A stretch of 64,000 bases of DNA, from NCBI RefSeq assembly GCF_000403135.1, contig NZ_AQPN01000043.1:62001-126000 (forward strand). The letters are read 5' to 3'. This DNA is from Arcticibacter svalbardensis MN12-7 (GTDB taxonomy: Bacteria > Bacteroidota > Bacteroidia > Sphingobacteriales > Sphingobacteriaceae). Under the pieces are notes generated by a model. That model saw only the letters and a program-made list of their open reading frames with translations, had not been told where the DNA came from and ran no database searches. Made by a program: the position numbers and the translations under genes. Position 1 is the stretch's first letter, and the number at the start of each line of letters is the position of its first letter. This document shows, piece by piece, positions 17,118-26,836 of this stretch.

Positions 17118-19586
17118 TTACTCATAATAATATATACGTTTTACACGTTGTGAAATGCTTGTTAAGACCTCATAAGGAATAGTTTTTAATTGATCGGCAA
17201 TATCGTTCACGGTATGATTTTCGTCAAATACGAGCACATCATCCCCTTCTTCAGCAGGAATACCTGTAATGTCGAGCATACACATATCCATACAGATATT
17301 TCCGATAGTAGGAACCAAAAAGCCATTAACCAGCATTTTGCCTGTACCATTACCCAATTGTCTGTTATATCCATCTGCATATCCGATTTTTACGGTTGCT
17401 ACCCGCCCGTTATGCGTCATCACTCCTCTTCGATTATATCCTACGGTATCTCCTTTCTTCAGTTCCCTGATTTGAGAGATGCAGGTTTTGAGTCTGGCCA
17501 CTGTTTCCAATGGTGATTTATGAGCCGGATAAGTACCATCAATACCATATAATCCAATACCCAGACGAACCATATCAAACTGTGCTTCAGGGAAACGGCT
17601 GATGGCTGAGGTATTCGCTATATGTTTAATGATGGAATAGCCCAAGGTCTTTTCCATAACATTAGTTATTGAAGTGAACAAGTTAATCTGCTCATGAGTG
17701 AGGTCGTCAGACAATGGATCTTCACTACTGGTAAAATGAGAAAATGCACTTTTAACTACAATCGAGGGATTTTTAGCAATGATTTTCAGCATAGGACCAA
17801 TATCTTCGGTAGAAAAGCCAAGACGATGCATACCGGTATCTAACTTAATATGGATGGGATAATGGTTTTTATTCTTCTTTTTAAGCACTTCTATAAAATC
17901 ATTCAGGACCCGCAAACTATAGATTTCAGGTTCCAGCTTATCTGCAATCATCATCTCAAAACCAAGCAAGTCGGGATTCATCACCATGATGGGTAATGTT
18001 ACGCCTGCCTCTCTGAGTGAGATACCTTCATCCGCATAAGCCACAGCTAAATAATCAACCCGGTTAAATTGGAGTACATTGGCGATTTCAAAACTTCCGC
18101 TTCCATAAGAAAAGGCCTTTACCATGGCCATCAATTTTACGCCAGGTTTAAGATGTGCTTTATAGTGATTGAGATTATTTTCAAGTGCATTGAGGTTGAT
18201 TTCTAATACCGTTTCATGAACCTTTTGTGTAAGAATTTTACTAATTTGCTCGAATTCAAACTTTCGTGCACCTTTAAGCAGGATAGTTTCATCAGCAATC
18301 GGGATGGTATGAATTTGGCTAATTAACGTAGCGGTATCAGGGAAAAATGTTTTTTCTGTAGAAAAGAGTTTGGCATAAGAGGATATTTCGGGACCTACCC
18401 CAATCAAGCGATCTACAGATTTACTTTCTAGTAGTTCGGCTATTTGTTTATATAGTATTTTAGGCGAAATCCCCGCTTCAGGAATCTCAGAAAGAATCAA
18501 AGTTCTTTTAGGATGTTGATTTTGTTGATTTAAAAAGTCGAGCGCAATGGCAAGAGAAGAGATGTCCAGACTATACGAATCATCAATAATAGAGCAATTA
18601 TTGATTCCTGTTTTAAGCTCCATGCGCATCCTTACTGCATGGAGTTCTTCAATCCATTCTGCCACATCATCCTCATCATATTTAAGAGCAAGCAGTAGTG
18701 CCCAACAGCAAACCGCGTTTTCTATTGAGGCAGCATCTTTAAAAGGAAGCATACATTCAATTTCCTCCCCCTTAAAGACGGCAGTTAGGGAGGTGTAGTC
18801 ACCATAACCATCATATTGACGGATTACATTCAGATTTGCCGGTTGATTGAATGCCCAGGTAAACTTTTTCTTCCCTGGAATAGTTCCAGTATAACCCTCA
18901 AGATATTTAGGCGAATACACGAAGAGATCCACACCCTTAAAGAGAATCAGTTTCTCTGCTATCTTATCCTCCCTGTAGTCAAATCCTTCATTGTGGGCTT
19001 CACCTATATTGGTCAAAACACCTATACTGGGACGGATAACGTTTTTTAGCGCAGTCATCTCCCCTTTTCGTGAGATTCCAGCTTCAAAGATTCCCATGTT
19101 ATTTTTCTCATTCATATTCCATACGGAAAGGGGAACGCCGATTTGAGAGTTGTAACTTTTGGGACTGCGGATTATATTTTTTTCATGACCCAGCAACTGG
19201 TAGAGCCATTCTTTCACTATTGTTTTACCGTTACTGCCGGTAATGGCGATAACGGGGTAGCTGAAATTTTTGCGGTGTTTGGCAACCAAGTCCTGCAATG
19301 CCTTCAGGGTATCATCAACTAGTAAAAAATTAGCATCGGGAAATTCAGAAGCTCCGGTGTAGGTTTTATGTACTACAAAATTCCGAACGCCTTCCTGGTA
19401 TGCTTCCTTAATGTATAAATCTCCGTTTCTCCGCCCACTTAGTGCGAAAAAAAGTGCGTATTTTTCATCTACTAACTTCCTGCTATCGAAAGCCAGGGTA
19501 CGGACGCTGTATTCAAAATGGGGGATATTTCCCTCTGCTTGAATAACGTTTTTTATCTCTTCGAGAGAATAAGTTATGTGATACAT
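17118..19586 (-). CDS. Bifunctional MurF ligase / alanine racemase
   Basis: This 822-aa fusion carries two peptidoglycan precursor activities. Residues about 1-455 are a Mur ligase (MurF: adds D-Ala-D-Ala to the UDP-MurNAc-tripeptide) with P-loop ITGSNGKT at 115-122 and FEAGISRKGEM. Residues about 460-822 are alanine racemase, with the PLP lysine in MVKAFSYGSG, HIKLDTGMHRLGF, and the C-terminal VGYNRR and IGYADGYNR. The fusion is known from Bacteroidota. The frame is open to 19670 but the Met at 19586 (MYHITYSLEE) matches the MurF N-terminus and avoids overlap with recX on the other strand. Confidence 0.93.
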   Translation of the reverse strand: MYHITYSLEEIKNVIQAEGNIPHFEYSVRTLAFDSRKLVDEKYALFFALSGRRNGDLYIKEAYQEGVRNFVVHKTYTGASEFPDANFLLVDDTLKALQDLVAKHRKNFSYPVIAITGSNGKTIVKEWLYQLLGHEKNIIRSPKSYNSQIGVPLSVWNMNEKNNMGIFEAGISRKGEMTALKNVIRPSIGVLTNIGEAHNEGFDYREDKIAEKLILFKGVDLFVYSPKYLEGYTGTIPGKKKFTWAFNQPANLNVIRQYDGYGDYTSLTAVFKGEEIECMLPFKDAASIENAVCCWALLLALKYDEDDVAEWIEELHAVRMRMELKTGINNCSIIDDSYSLDISSLAIALDFLNQQNQHPKRTLILSEIPEAGISPKILYKQIAELLESKSVDRLIGVGPEISSYAKLFSTEKTFFPDTATLISQIHTIPIADETILLKGARKFEFEQISKILTQKVHETVLEINLNALENNLNHYKAHLKPGVKLMAMVKAFSYGSGSFEIANVLQFNRVDYLAVAYADEGISLREAGVTLPIMVMNPDLLGFEMMIADKLEPEIYSLRVLNDFIEVLKKKNKNHYPIHIKLDTGMHRLGFSTEDIGPMLKIIAKNPSIVVKSAFSHFTSSEDPLSDDLTHEQINLFTSITNVMEKTLGYSIIKHIANTSAISRFPEAQFDMVRLGIGLYGIDGTYPAHKSPLETVARLKTCISQIRELKKGDTVGYNRRGVMTHNGRVATVKIGYADGYNRQLGNGTGKMLVNGFLVPTIGNICMDMCMLDITGIPAEEGDDVLVFDENHTVNDIADQLKTIPYEVLTSISQRVKRIYYYE

Positions 19587-19650
19587 TTGCGGACGAATTT
19601 CCGTATTTTTTTGTGATTTGCGTGATAAAATTACTAAATAGCATTCTGTT

Positions 19651-20139
19651 ATGAATTTAGAAAAGCCCATAAATAAAGTTCTGGATAAAAAGGCCGCACA
19701 GGCTAAAGCAGAGCACTATTGTGCCTATCAGGAACGGTCGCAACAAGAGGTACGAAGCAAATTATATGAATACGGTTTAAAGAGCTATGAAGTAGAGGAT
19801 GTTATTTCGGAGCTGATACAAAGCAATTTTTTGAACGAAGAGCGTTTTGCGATTGCGTATACACTGGGGAAATTCAGGATGAAGCAATGGGGAAGGATCA
19901 AGATCAAGATGGGATTGAAGAGTAAAAGAGTATCGGACAAACTTATTGTGTTTGCGCTGGGGAAGATCAATGCGGAAGATTATTTCAGTACGCTCTGCCA
20001 TATAATGAGTAGAAAAGCGGAGCAAGTGAAGGAGTCTGACCCCTATAAAAGGAAGCATAAACTAATTCAATACGGTTTAATGCGCGGATATGAAAGCGAT
20101 ATCATTTTTGATGCTCTGGAATTCAGTGCATTACTATAA
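19651..20139 (+). CDS. recX: Regulatory protein RecX
   Basis: This 162-aa protein matches RecX, which binds RecA filaments and limits their activity. It has the helical repeats CAYQERSQQEVRSKLYEYG, LIQSNFLNEERFAIAYTLGKF and the WGRIKIKMGLKSKRVSD repeat, with the final KLIQYGLMRGYESDII. It is divergent from murF-alr and not next to recA, as is common in Bacteroidota. Confidence 0.9.
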   Translation: MNLEKPINKVLDKKAAQAKAEHYCAYQERSQQEVRSKLYEYGLKSYEVEDVISELIQSNFLNEERFAIAYTLGKFRMKQWGRIKIKMGLKSKRVSDKLIVFALGKINAEDYFSTLCHIMSRKAEQVKESDPYKRKHKLIQYGLMRGYESDIIFDALEFSALL

Positions 20140-20164
20140 AGTTTAAAAATAATTACTTTTTCTC

Positions 20165-20194
20165 TTGACAGAACTACTTTTCTCTCTATATTTG
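20165..20194 (+). promoter_or_regulatory. Promoter of the tRNA-Gly/tRNA-Leu unit
   Basis: TTG at 20165-20167 and TATATTTG at 20187-20194 match the Bacteroidota -33/-7 pattern with a 19-base spacer. The predicted start near 20201 lies about 40 bases before tRNA-Gly. This is the best promoter match in the window. Confidence 0.75.
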
Positions 20195-20242
20195 CAACAT
20201 CAAAACGGATCGATGTTTTGAAAATTACCAAGCAATAACAAT

Positions 20243-20318
<76 letters not shown>

Positions 20319-20350
20319 ATCCCTTCCTCTACCGAGAAGGGATTTATTTT
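20319..20350 (+). terminator. Hairpin between the tRNA genes, terminator-like
   Basis: ATCCCTT and AAGGGAT pair across a short loop that adds a CTC/GAG step, followed by TTATTTT. It could partly terminate after tRNA-Gly or be a processing hairpin in a joint transcript with tRNA-Leu. Confidence 0.55.
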
Positions 20351-20368
20351 AATAGGTTTTCATAACCT

Positions 20369-20454
20369 GCTGAAGTGGTGGAACTGGTAGACACGCAGGA
20401 CTTAAAATCCTGTTCGCCTTAAAGCGAGTGCGGGTTCGATTCCCGCCTTCAGTA
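20369..20454 (+). tRNA. tRNA-Leu (anticodon TAA)
   Basis: The acceptor GCTGAAG pairs with CTTCAGT (one G-U) and the discriminator is A; CCA is not encoded (CAA follows). The anticodon arm CAGGA-CTTAAAA-TCCTG gives anticodon TAA. The long variable arm TTCGCCTTAAAGCGAG marks a class II tRNA, fitting leucine. Confidence 0.96.
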
Positions 20455-20461
20455 CAATTAT

Positions 20462-20494
20462 AAAAAAGTAGCTAATCATATTGGCTACTTTTTT
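20462..20494 (+). terminator. Rho-independent terminator after tRNA-Leu
   Basis: AAAAAAGTAGC pairs with GCTACTTTTTT around an 11-base loop, eight bases after the tRNA end. The trailing T run fits a plus-strand terminator. Confidence 0.85.
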
Positions 20495-20652
20495 ATGCGA
20501 TAAATTCTCAGGATTGCTAAAAATTCAATACAATCCATCTCTAAGACACGATCTCTCATTTTTCTGTTATAGTCAATTTACTAAGCTTAAGTCAGGTTCT
20601 TTATGGAATAATAATTTAATATACAATTAACACATGCATGATTCTTACATGA

Positions 20653-20660
20653 TAGCTTTG
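20653..20660 (+). promoter_or_regulatory. Putative -7 element for the ECF sigma gene
   Basis: TAGCTTTG matches TAnnTTTG 23 bases before the ATG at 20684. No -33 TTTG is seen at the usual distance, so this is a weak prediction. Confidence 0.35.
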
Positions 20661-20683
20661 ACATGTAAAATTGCATACACAGA

Positions 20684-21274
20684 ATGTCACTCACATTAGA
20701 GAATTTACCTGATCATTTACTCTTAGAACATTGCAGGGCAGGCACCGAAGCAGCCTTTAATGTATTGTTCCGCAGGTATTTTAATAAACTGTACCAGTTT
20801 TCGTTAAAATTCTTAAAAGACGAGGTGATAGCTGAAAGTCTTGTTCTCGATTTGCTATTGCAGCTATGGCAGAAAAGTGATCAGCTGGATAACAGTATCG
20901 AAATCGCCCCTTATCTTTTTACGGCTATGAAAAATAAGGTACTTAACCACGTTCGTAAAAACTACCTTAAAACCCTGCCTCTTGATGACGTTGAAAATCA
21001 TTGTTTAACTGCCATATCAGCCGATGGGGAACTGGAAGCACGTGAACTCGCATCTGTGTACCAAAGTATGGTAAAGAAACTAAGTCCGCAGCGCAGAAAA
21101 GTCTTTCAGATGAGTCGTGAACAGGATATGACGCATAAGGAAATAGCCGCCGAACTACAGCTTTCGGTTAACACAGTGGAGAATCACATCAGCGCATCTA
21201 TCCGCTTCCTCCGCCAAAATCTAAAAGATCATACTGATATTGCTTTCGTACTGGCCTGCTATTTATACATATAG
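20684..21274 (+). CDS. ECF RNA polymerase sigma factor (FecI-like)
   Basis: This 196-aa sigma-70 family protein has region 2 (residues about 20-85: AFNVLFRRYFNKLYQFSLKF, LVLDLLLQLWQKSD) and region 4 (about 125-180: LSPQRRKVFQMSREQDMTHK, EIAAELQLSVNTVENHI). A FecR-type anti-sigma gene and a TonB receptor with an STN domain follow, so it most likely directs transcription of that receptor locus when the ligand is bound outside. The 149-base gap before fecR could hold a promoter read by this sigma factor. Confidence 0.9.
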   Translation: MSLTLENLPDHLLLEHCRAGTEAAFNVLFRRYFNKLYQFSLKFLKDEVIAESLVLDLLLQLWQKSDQLDNSIEIAPYLFTAMKNKVLNHVRKNYLKTLPLDDVENHCLTAISADGELEARELASVYQSMVKKLSPQRRKVFQMSREQDMTHKEIAAELQLSVNTVENHISASIRFLRQNLKDHTDIAFVLACYLYI

Positions 21275-21423
21275 AACATCCTCCTTTCTTGGCAACAATT
21301 ACATTAAAAGCATTGATTCCTGAACCTCTTTGTCTACTTACTGCCATTATTTTAAAAAAAACAAATTAGCATTAGTGGCTGAGCTAAAAATATGTGTATT
21401 CATATATAGAAGCACATAAATAA

Positions 21424-22434
21424 ATGGATCAGCCTGTAAATAAACATCTCATTCAAAAATACCTTATCGGGGAATGCGACGCCGCAGAGCTCCGGATTAT
21501 AGATGATTTTTTGAAGCTTGATAATTCGCAGCAATTGATCAACAACGTCCTGGCAGAAGAATGGGATACCTTTCAGGAGCGGGATATCTCAGATGAAGAC
21601 ATTTCCCGTTGGAAGAACCGTTTTGGGGAAGACCATCTACCTAAGCCATTCACTGAAATTAAAAAGCTTCCCGCAAGAAATCGTTTCTTTTCGTTGCCAT
21701 ACGCAGCAGTTTGGAGCGGGCTGTTAATTTGCTTTGTCACCTGGTATGGCATCTCCAAATATACTAATCGGGAAAAGCAAGCTCCTGTCATTGCCTTATT
21801 GAAAAGCGAGAACCCTATGGGACAGCGCTCTAAGATTGTTTTACCGGATAACTCAACCGTTTACCTGGGAGGGGGAAGCAAACTGATCTATCCCGAACGA
21901 TTTGCGGCTAGCAAGCGTGAAATTTCTTTACAGGGTGAAGCTTTTTTCGAGATCACAAAAAACCCTAAGAAACCCTTTATTATCCATACAGGGAATGTAC
22001 AAACCCGTGTGTTGGGTACATCGTTCCGTATAAATGCCTTTAATGGTCAGCCGATGCTAGTGGAAGTAGCCACCGGTAAAGTCCGCGTAACCCAGCTCTT
22101 GTCTCAGGGTGCTAAATCACTTGCTGTATTAACACCCGGACAAAGTCTTAAATGGGATAATAAAAATGCCGTGCTAGGCACTGTAGCGGTAAATGACCTT
22201 GAAGAGTGGAAAAACGGCAGACTGGTCTTTAACAGAAGCACCATGCGGGAAATAGCCGCCGTGCTTGAACGCTGGTATAATGTAAAAATAATCTTTGCTG
22301 ATCCGGAAAAAGCAGAGCAACAAGTCACGATTACTTTAACTGCAAATGTACCAGTTAACCAAATTATGGACGTGCTTGCCGGTACAGCTAGTTTTCACTA
22401 CCGGATTAAAGGAAACCGGATAAACATCAATTAA
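21424..22434 (+). CDS. FecR-like anti-sigma factor
   Basis: This 336-aa protein has a cytoplasmic N-terminus (about 1-90), one transmembrane segment (about 91-110, LPYAAVWSGLLICFVTWYGI), the periplasmic FecR domain (NSTVYLGGGSKLIYPERF, EISLQGEAFFEITKNPKKPF) and a C-terminal DUF4974-type domain (about 260-336). It holds the ECF sigma factor inactive at the inner membrane until the receptor's STN domain signals. The position directly after the sigma gene supports the pairing. Confidence 0.9.
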   Translation: MDQPVNKHLIQKYLIGECDAAELRIIDDFLKLDNSQQLINNVLAEEWDTFQERDISDEDISRWKNRFGEDHLPKPFTEIKKLPARNRFFSLPYAAVWSGLLICFVTWYGISKYTNREKQAPVIALLKSENPMGQRSKIVLPDNSTVYLGGGSKLIYPERFAASKREISLQGEAFFEITKNPKKPFIIHTGNVQTRVLGTSFRINAFNGQPMLVEVATGKVRVTQLLSQGAKSLAVLTPGQSLKWDNKNAVLGTVAVNDLEEWKNGRLVFNRSTMREIAAVLERWYNVKIIFADPEKAEQQVTITLTANVPVNQIMDVLAGTASFHYRIKGNRININ

Positions 22435-22486
22435 CAGAGTTTGAACTAATTTAAGAAAAGATGTAACAGCAATACCAGACATAAAA

Positions 22487-22514
22487 ATACCGCTCCCGAA
22501 ACCGGGAACGGTAT
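22487..22514. other. Strong hairpin between fecR-like and receptor genes
   Basis: ATACCGCTCCCG and CGGGAACGGTAT pair (11 of 12) around a 4-base loop. No T run follows on either strand, so it is not a classical terminator. It could attenuate or stabilise the receptor transcript. Confidence 0.5.
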
Positions 22515-22616
22515 GATCATCACAAAAAGCCGGATGTTTTCGACGACGGTTCGGCTTAATGAATAGAATAACAGATTTCCCGCCACAGGCGGGCTCACCC
22601 ATTAGTTTCCAAAAAT

Positions 22617-25600
22617 ATGCAAAAAGGTTTAATCCTTCACTCTACCGTAAGACACAAACTTATCTTTCTTATGAAATGCTCCTTTATCTTATTGGCTGCA
22701 CTCTTAACGTCCTCAGGTATGCTTTTAGCTGATTCTGCTAAAGGGCAGAACCTGGATAAGCTCAAAATCGTCCTTCATTTAAATAAGTCAGGTATTAAGG
22801 AAAGTTTACTTGCAGTTGAAAAACAATCTAAGATTCGGTTTTCACTGTCGGATGACTTGCTGACCAAGTATACGAAAAGTGTGACGATAGATGCTGAGGA
22901 TATTAGTGTAAGAAAGGCCATTGACCTCATTTTAAATCAGACTAACTTAAGGCATCGGATACTGAACAATTTCGTATTGATTGAAACCAAGCCAGTTCAA
23001 GCAAAACCCGGTCATGTCTCTGGTAAGATCGTAGACGATAAAGGCGAAACCTTACCTGGCGCCTCGGTCAAAGTAGTAGAAACCGGGGCAGGCGCACAGG
23101 CAGGTGTTGATGGCGGCTATATCCTAAACTTGCAGCCGGGAACCTACACCCTTGAGTTCAGCTACATATCTTTTCAAAGCCATCGCATTACCGGAGTAAT
23201 GGTAACAGAAGCTAAAAATACGCCACTAAATATTTCTTTGAAAACAGATTCAAAAGGATTGAAAGAAGTTGTAGTAGTCTCGAGTTATAGGAGGGCCTCT
23301 GTTGCAAGTTTATATGCGCAGCAAAAGAACGCCTCCAACCTTTCGGATGGAATCTCTGCAGAACAGATCGGTGCAACCCCTGATAAACATGTGGGTGAAA
23401 CCCTAAAAAGGATAACAGGCGTTTCAACTAACGATAATCGAAAGGTAGTTATACGTGGCATTGCCGAGCGTTATAACGTATCACTGCTAAATGGGAGTGC
23501 TTTGCCTAGCACAGATGTGCAGGAGCGCGACTTTGAGTTTAACCTCATCCCAACCAATCTGGTAGAAAACATTGTGGTGGCTAAGTCCATCACCGCAGAT
23601 ATGCCTTATGGGTTTGCGGGAGGCCTGGTTATGATCACTACCAAATCGGTTCCTGAAAACAATTTTGTATCAATAAGCGCAGGCTCTTCTTACAACAGCC
23701 GCACCATTGGTAAAGACTTTCTTGGATATGGACGTGGCAAGTACGACTATTTAGGTTTTGATGATGGAGGTAGAGATCATTTCCCTGATGGTATGCTGAA
23801 CTTGGTTGGCAAATTTGACCCGACAAAGGATGACAGTCAAAATGAAATTACAGCCGCTCAAGTTGCTGAACAGAACAAACGTATAGGAGGAACAGAGCGC
23901 TTAGGTGCGCGCCGTTTTAAACCTGTGTCATCACAAAATTACCAACTGAGTTTGGGCAGGACCTATTCACTTGACAGTACCAAAGTACGCCGCCTTGGTT
24001 TTATAGGCTCGTTAAGTTACCGTAATACACAAACCAATGATTATGTATCCAGCATACGCCGGGGAGATTGGGCTCGCGAACCAACACGTGGGGATGACCT
24101 AACTGATAAGAATTCTGGGAATATATATGGGTTTAATACTACTTTGGGGCTCATGTTAAACGGTGGTTATAAAACGGAAAAGCATCAGATCAATAGCTAT
24201 AATCTATATACCCGGATATTTGATAATCAGTTTAGCCGCTTTACCGGCTGGACATTTGAGAATCCGAAGAATGATGACAACATGAAATTTCCTAAGATAC
24301 TAGAAGATGAAAGACCCAAATTCACAGATTTACTTCAGAATAAAGTAAGTGGCACCCATCGTGTAAATTCATTCACTTTTGAGTGGGGCCTTGCCAGGAC
24401 TACCATAAAATCTGTAGAACGTGATGCGATTTCGGCCGAACAGGGCTTCAGGGAAACTGCAAATGGCGTATTTTATATTTATTCGATAGGTAATATAAGC
24501 GATCCGGGAGCCGGCCCACTGCACCGTGATGAATACCTTTATAAAGAGGATAACCTTGACGCGTTATTTAGCGCAGCCTATGATTTTAAGCTCGGCAAAA
24601 CCAGGCATACCTTAAAAGCAGGTACTAACTATTTAAAAAAGCATGCATTTTACGATTGGCAGATACTTCCAATAGCAATGGGGCGAAATTCCACCGTTCC
24701 AATCGAATTACTTCCTATCCAGGAGTGGGGCAACTACATGAGCATGGAGAACACCGGAAATAGTTTATTCTACTATAAGCAGGATTATACCTTAAATAAA
24801 TTTGAGGCTAAAAGCTTAAATAAGGGGGCGTTTGTCATGTTAGATCATAAGTTGCTGCCCGGCCTTCGTATGGTGTGGGGAGGCAGGGCCGAATACTTCA
24901 AGCTGGATACTATAGTAAATTCAGCCAGTAAACTGGCGGACAAGAATAGTCAAATATTTTTTGCAGAAAAAAAGGATTGGTATTTTCTGCCATCGGCCAA
25001 CCTGACCTACTCTCCTATAAAGGACCTCAACCTGCGTGCATCCTATGCCAAGGCAGCTGTTCGTCCGGGAATGATGGAAAATTCTAGATTCTCGCGTTTC
25101 AACCCCAACTACGGATCTGTTGTGAGAAGTAATGGGGTTAGCAGTACCCTTATTGATAATTACGATGCTAAGATAGAGCTATTTCCAGGTGCAGGTGAAA
25201 TATTGTCGGCAGCTTATTTCTATAAGTATTTTGATAAACCGGCAGAGTATTACCGGTTAGATAATGAAAATAATGGCAGGGGTTACATTACAATTTCAAA
25301 TTCTGATTGGGCAAAGGTAAGAGGATGGGAATTTGAGCTGCGAAAAAATTTAAATTTTCTGTATGATGGAGCTTCATTTCTAAAGGACGTGTACGTTAGC
25401 GGTAACCTCACCCTTCAAAAATCAAAGGTAAGGGCGAGAGAGATACAGTATGGGAAAAGTTCTGACGGCTTAGATTCGATGTATTATAAATACTTAAAAT
25501 ATCCACGCGCACTATATGGACAGGTACCACTATTATACAACGCAGGCATACAATACGCAGGAAAAAAACTGGGTTTGAACGCTAGCTTGAACCATGCAGG

Positions 25601-25970
25601 TTATAAAACATTTATTACCGGGATATCTCCCAACTATGTTGAATATGAACGACCGCGTACCCAAATGGACGCGCAGGTAAGCTATATATTTTTTAAAGGA
25701 AAAATGCAAACGAAGCTTAATATGAGCAATTTGCTTGATGCCCCCTTCCGTTATTTCATTAATGATCCAACAACCTTTGAAATAAAACCGGGAAATGAAG
25801 GTGAGTTGAATTTGGAATGGAACGAAGCATACGCTTATAAATTTGGTTTCTCTGAAAAATTTGAAGAAGGGTATACGGATCAGGTTACCAATAGGCTGGT
25901 TGGTGACAGGCAAACGGCTACCCGCTATACGGGCCGTACATTTAGTCTTTCCTTATCCTATAATTTTTAA
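22617..25970 (+). CDS. TonB-dependent receptor with STN signalling domain
   Basis: This 1117-aa outer-membrane receptor has a signal peptide (to about residue 43, SAKGQ), an STN/secretin-like signalling domain (about 50-125: IKESLLAVEKQSKIRFSLSD), a carboxypeptidase-regulatory-like beta domain (about 130-210: VSGKIVDDKGETLPGASVKV), a plug (about 225-345: IGATPDKHVGETLKRITGV and RGIAERYNVSLLNG) and a beta-barrel ending in TFSLSLSYNF, with the terminal Phe needed for insertion. STN plus adjacent sigma/anti-sigma genes indicate ligand-induced synthesis. No SusD gene follows; a small lipoprotein does. The ligand is unknown; iron chelates, peptides and glycans are all possible. Confidence 0.9.
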   Translation: MQKGLILHSTVRHKLIFLMKCSFILLAALLTSSGMLLADSAKGQNLDKLKIVLHLNKSGIKESLLAVEKQSKIRFSLSDDLLTKYTKSVTIDAEDISVRKAIDLILNQTNLRHRILNNFVLIETKPVQAKPGHVSGKIVDDKGETLPGASVKVVETGAGAQAGVDGGYILNLQPGTYTLEFSYISFQSHRITGVMVTEAKNTPLNISLKTDSKGLKEVVVVSSYRRASVASLYAQQKNASNLSDGISAEQIGATPDKHVGETLKRITGVSTNDNRKVVIRGIAERYNVSLLNGSALPSTDVQERDFEFNLIPTNLVENIVVAKSITADMPYGFAGGLVMITTKSVPENNFVSISAGSSYNSRTIGKDFLGYGRGKYDYLGFDDGGRDHFPDGMLNLVGKFDPTKDDSQNEITAAQVAEQNKRIGGTERLGARRFKPVSSQNYQLSLGRTYSLDSTKVRRLGFIGSLSYRNTQTNDYVSSIRRGDWAREPTRGDDLTDKNSGNIYGFNTTLGLMLNGGYKTEKHQINSYNLYTRIFDNQFSRFTGWTFENPKNDDNMKFPKILEDERPKFTDLLQNKVSGTHRVNSFTFEWGLARTTIKSVERDAISAEQGFRETANGVFYIYSIGNISDPGAGPLHRDEYLYKEDNLDALFSAAYDFKLGKTRHTLKAGTNYLKKHAFYDWQILPIAMGRNSTVPIELLPIQEWGNYMSMENTGNSLFYYKQDYTLNKFEAKSLNKGAFVMLDHKLLPGLRMVWGGRAEYFKLDTIVNSASKLADKNSQIFFAEKKDWYFLPSANLTYSPIKDLNLRASYAKAAVRPGMMENSRFSRFNPNYGSVVRSNGVSSTLIDNYDAKIELFPGAGEILSAAYFYKYFDKPAEYYRLDNENNGRGYITISNSDWAKVRGWEFELRKNLNFLYDGASFLKDVYVSGNLTLQKSKVRAREIQYGKSSDGLDSMYYKYLKYPRALYGQVPLLYNAGIQYAGKKLGLNASLNHAGYKTFITGISPNYVEYERPRTQMDAQVSYIFFKGKMQTKLNMSNLLDAPFRYFINDPTTFEIKPGNEGELNLEWNEAYAYKFGFSEKFEEGYTDQVTNRLVGDRQTATRYTGRTFSLSLSYNF

Positions 25971-25982
25971 TTGAAGTACATC

Positions 25983-26807
25983 ATGATCAAAAAAATTAGA
26001 ATAATATATCTGGCAACTATCCTGCCTGTATTGCTGTTAAGTGCGTGTGAAAAGGACGGAACTCCTATGCTCCCAGCTATAAAAGCTTTTAATGAAAATT
26101 TTAACATTAGCGGCTTTGTAATAGGAGATACCATTGTACAATATTTTGATAACGTTAAAATACGTGAATATTACGGTCAGGTAAGAACCGTTAGGACAGG
26201 AAACCAGCTAGCCTTTACAACGGATGAAATCAACATGGAATTGAAAAGAAAAAGCACAGGAGAGACCATTTATCGCCAGACATTCAACATCAACGACAAG
26301 CAAAGTATTGTTCCCCCGTTCTACTTTGACGGACTGAAGTTTAATGAGGGATACGCCTACCCTGTTCCGAAGGAAAATGAATATACAGCTAATTTTTATG
26401 TGGAGAGCAATGGTAGTTCGGCTCCTGTAGACATCAACATTGAGGTGCTCGAGTACTATGAGGATAGTACGAAGCCCGACCCTATAGTCGTTGTACATAC
26501 CACTACTATTCCGTTAGCCGAAAATGTGCAGCCAGGGAGTTGGACACCCTACCTGAAAATTCCAGTTCCTATGGTAATTCCAGAACAAGACGATCACTAT
26601 TTATATCCGATTGTTGTGGTCAGAGATTCAAAGACCAAAGACTACTACATCAGTAAAAACAGGGATATGAGCGTAATTTCCCTTGAGATCCCCTACGATG
26701 GCGTTTCGCCAGGTAAGGTTCAAAGTATCTACCTAAACCGGAAAACGAGCATAGAAAAAGTTACATACCTGGAGTCTTTTGATCTGGTGCAGCTTTTTCC
26801 GAGATAA
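25983..26807 (+). CDS. Lipoprotein paired with the TonB receptor, function unknown
   Basis: This 274-aa protein begins with a lipoprotein signal (LPVLLLSAC, Cys near residue 21). The remainder is beta-rich and has no motif I recognise. The frame extends to a TTG at 25971, one base after the receptor stop, but the ATG at 25983 is the natural start. It immediately follows the receptor gene, so it is probably a surface or periplasmic accessory lipoprotein for the same ligand, as SusD-like and other partners are. It has no SusD-type helical repeats. Confidence 0.7.
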   Translation: MIKKIRIIYLATILPVLLLSACEKDGTPMLPAIKAFNENFNISGFVIGDTIVQYFDNVKIREYYGQVRTVRTGNQLAFTTDEINMELKRKSTGETIYRQTFNINDKQSIVPPFYFDGLKFNEGYAYPVPKENEYTANFYVESNGSSAPVDINIEVLEYYEDSTKPDPIVVVHTTTIPLAENVQPGSWTPYLKIPVPMVIPEQDDHYLYPIVVVRDSKTKDYYISKNRDMSVISLEIPYDGVSPGKVQSIYLNRKTSIEKVTYLESFDLVQLFPR

Positions 26808-26836
26808 TGGAGCTTTGCGAATTAATTATATGAAGA

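Noticed and set aside
22487-22514. Hairpin before the TonB receptor as a transcription terminator
   Set aside because: No T run follows on either strand and the genes on each side appear functionally linked; kept only as a hairpin.
23212-23427. Minus-strand ORFs inside the TonB receptor gene
   Set aside because: They are shadows of a long, well-supported coding frame and show no motif.
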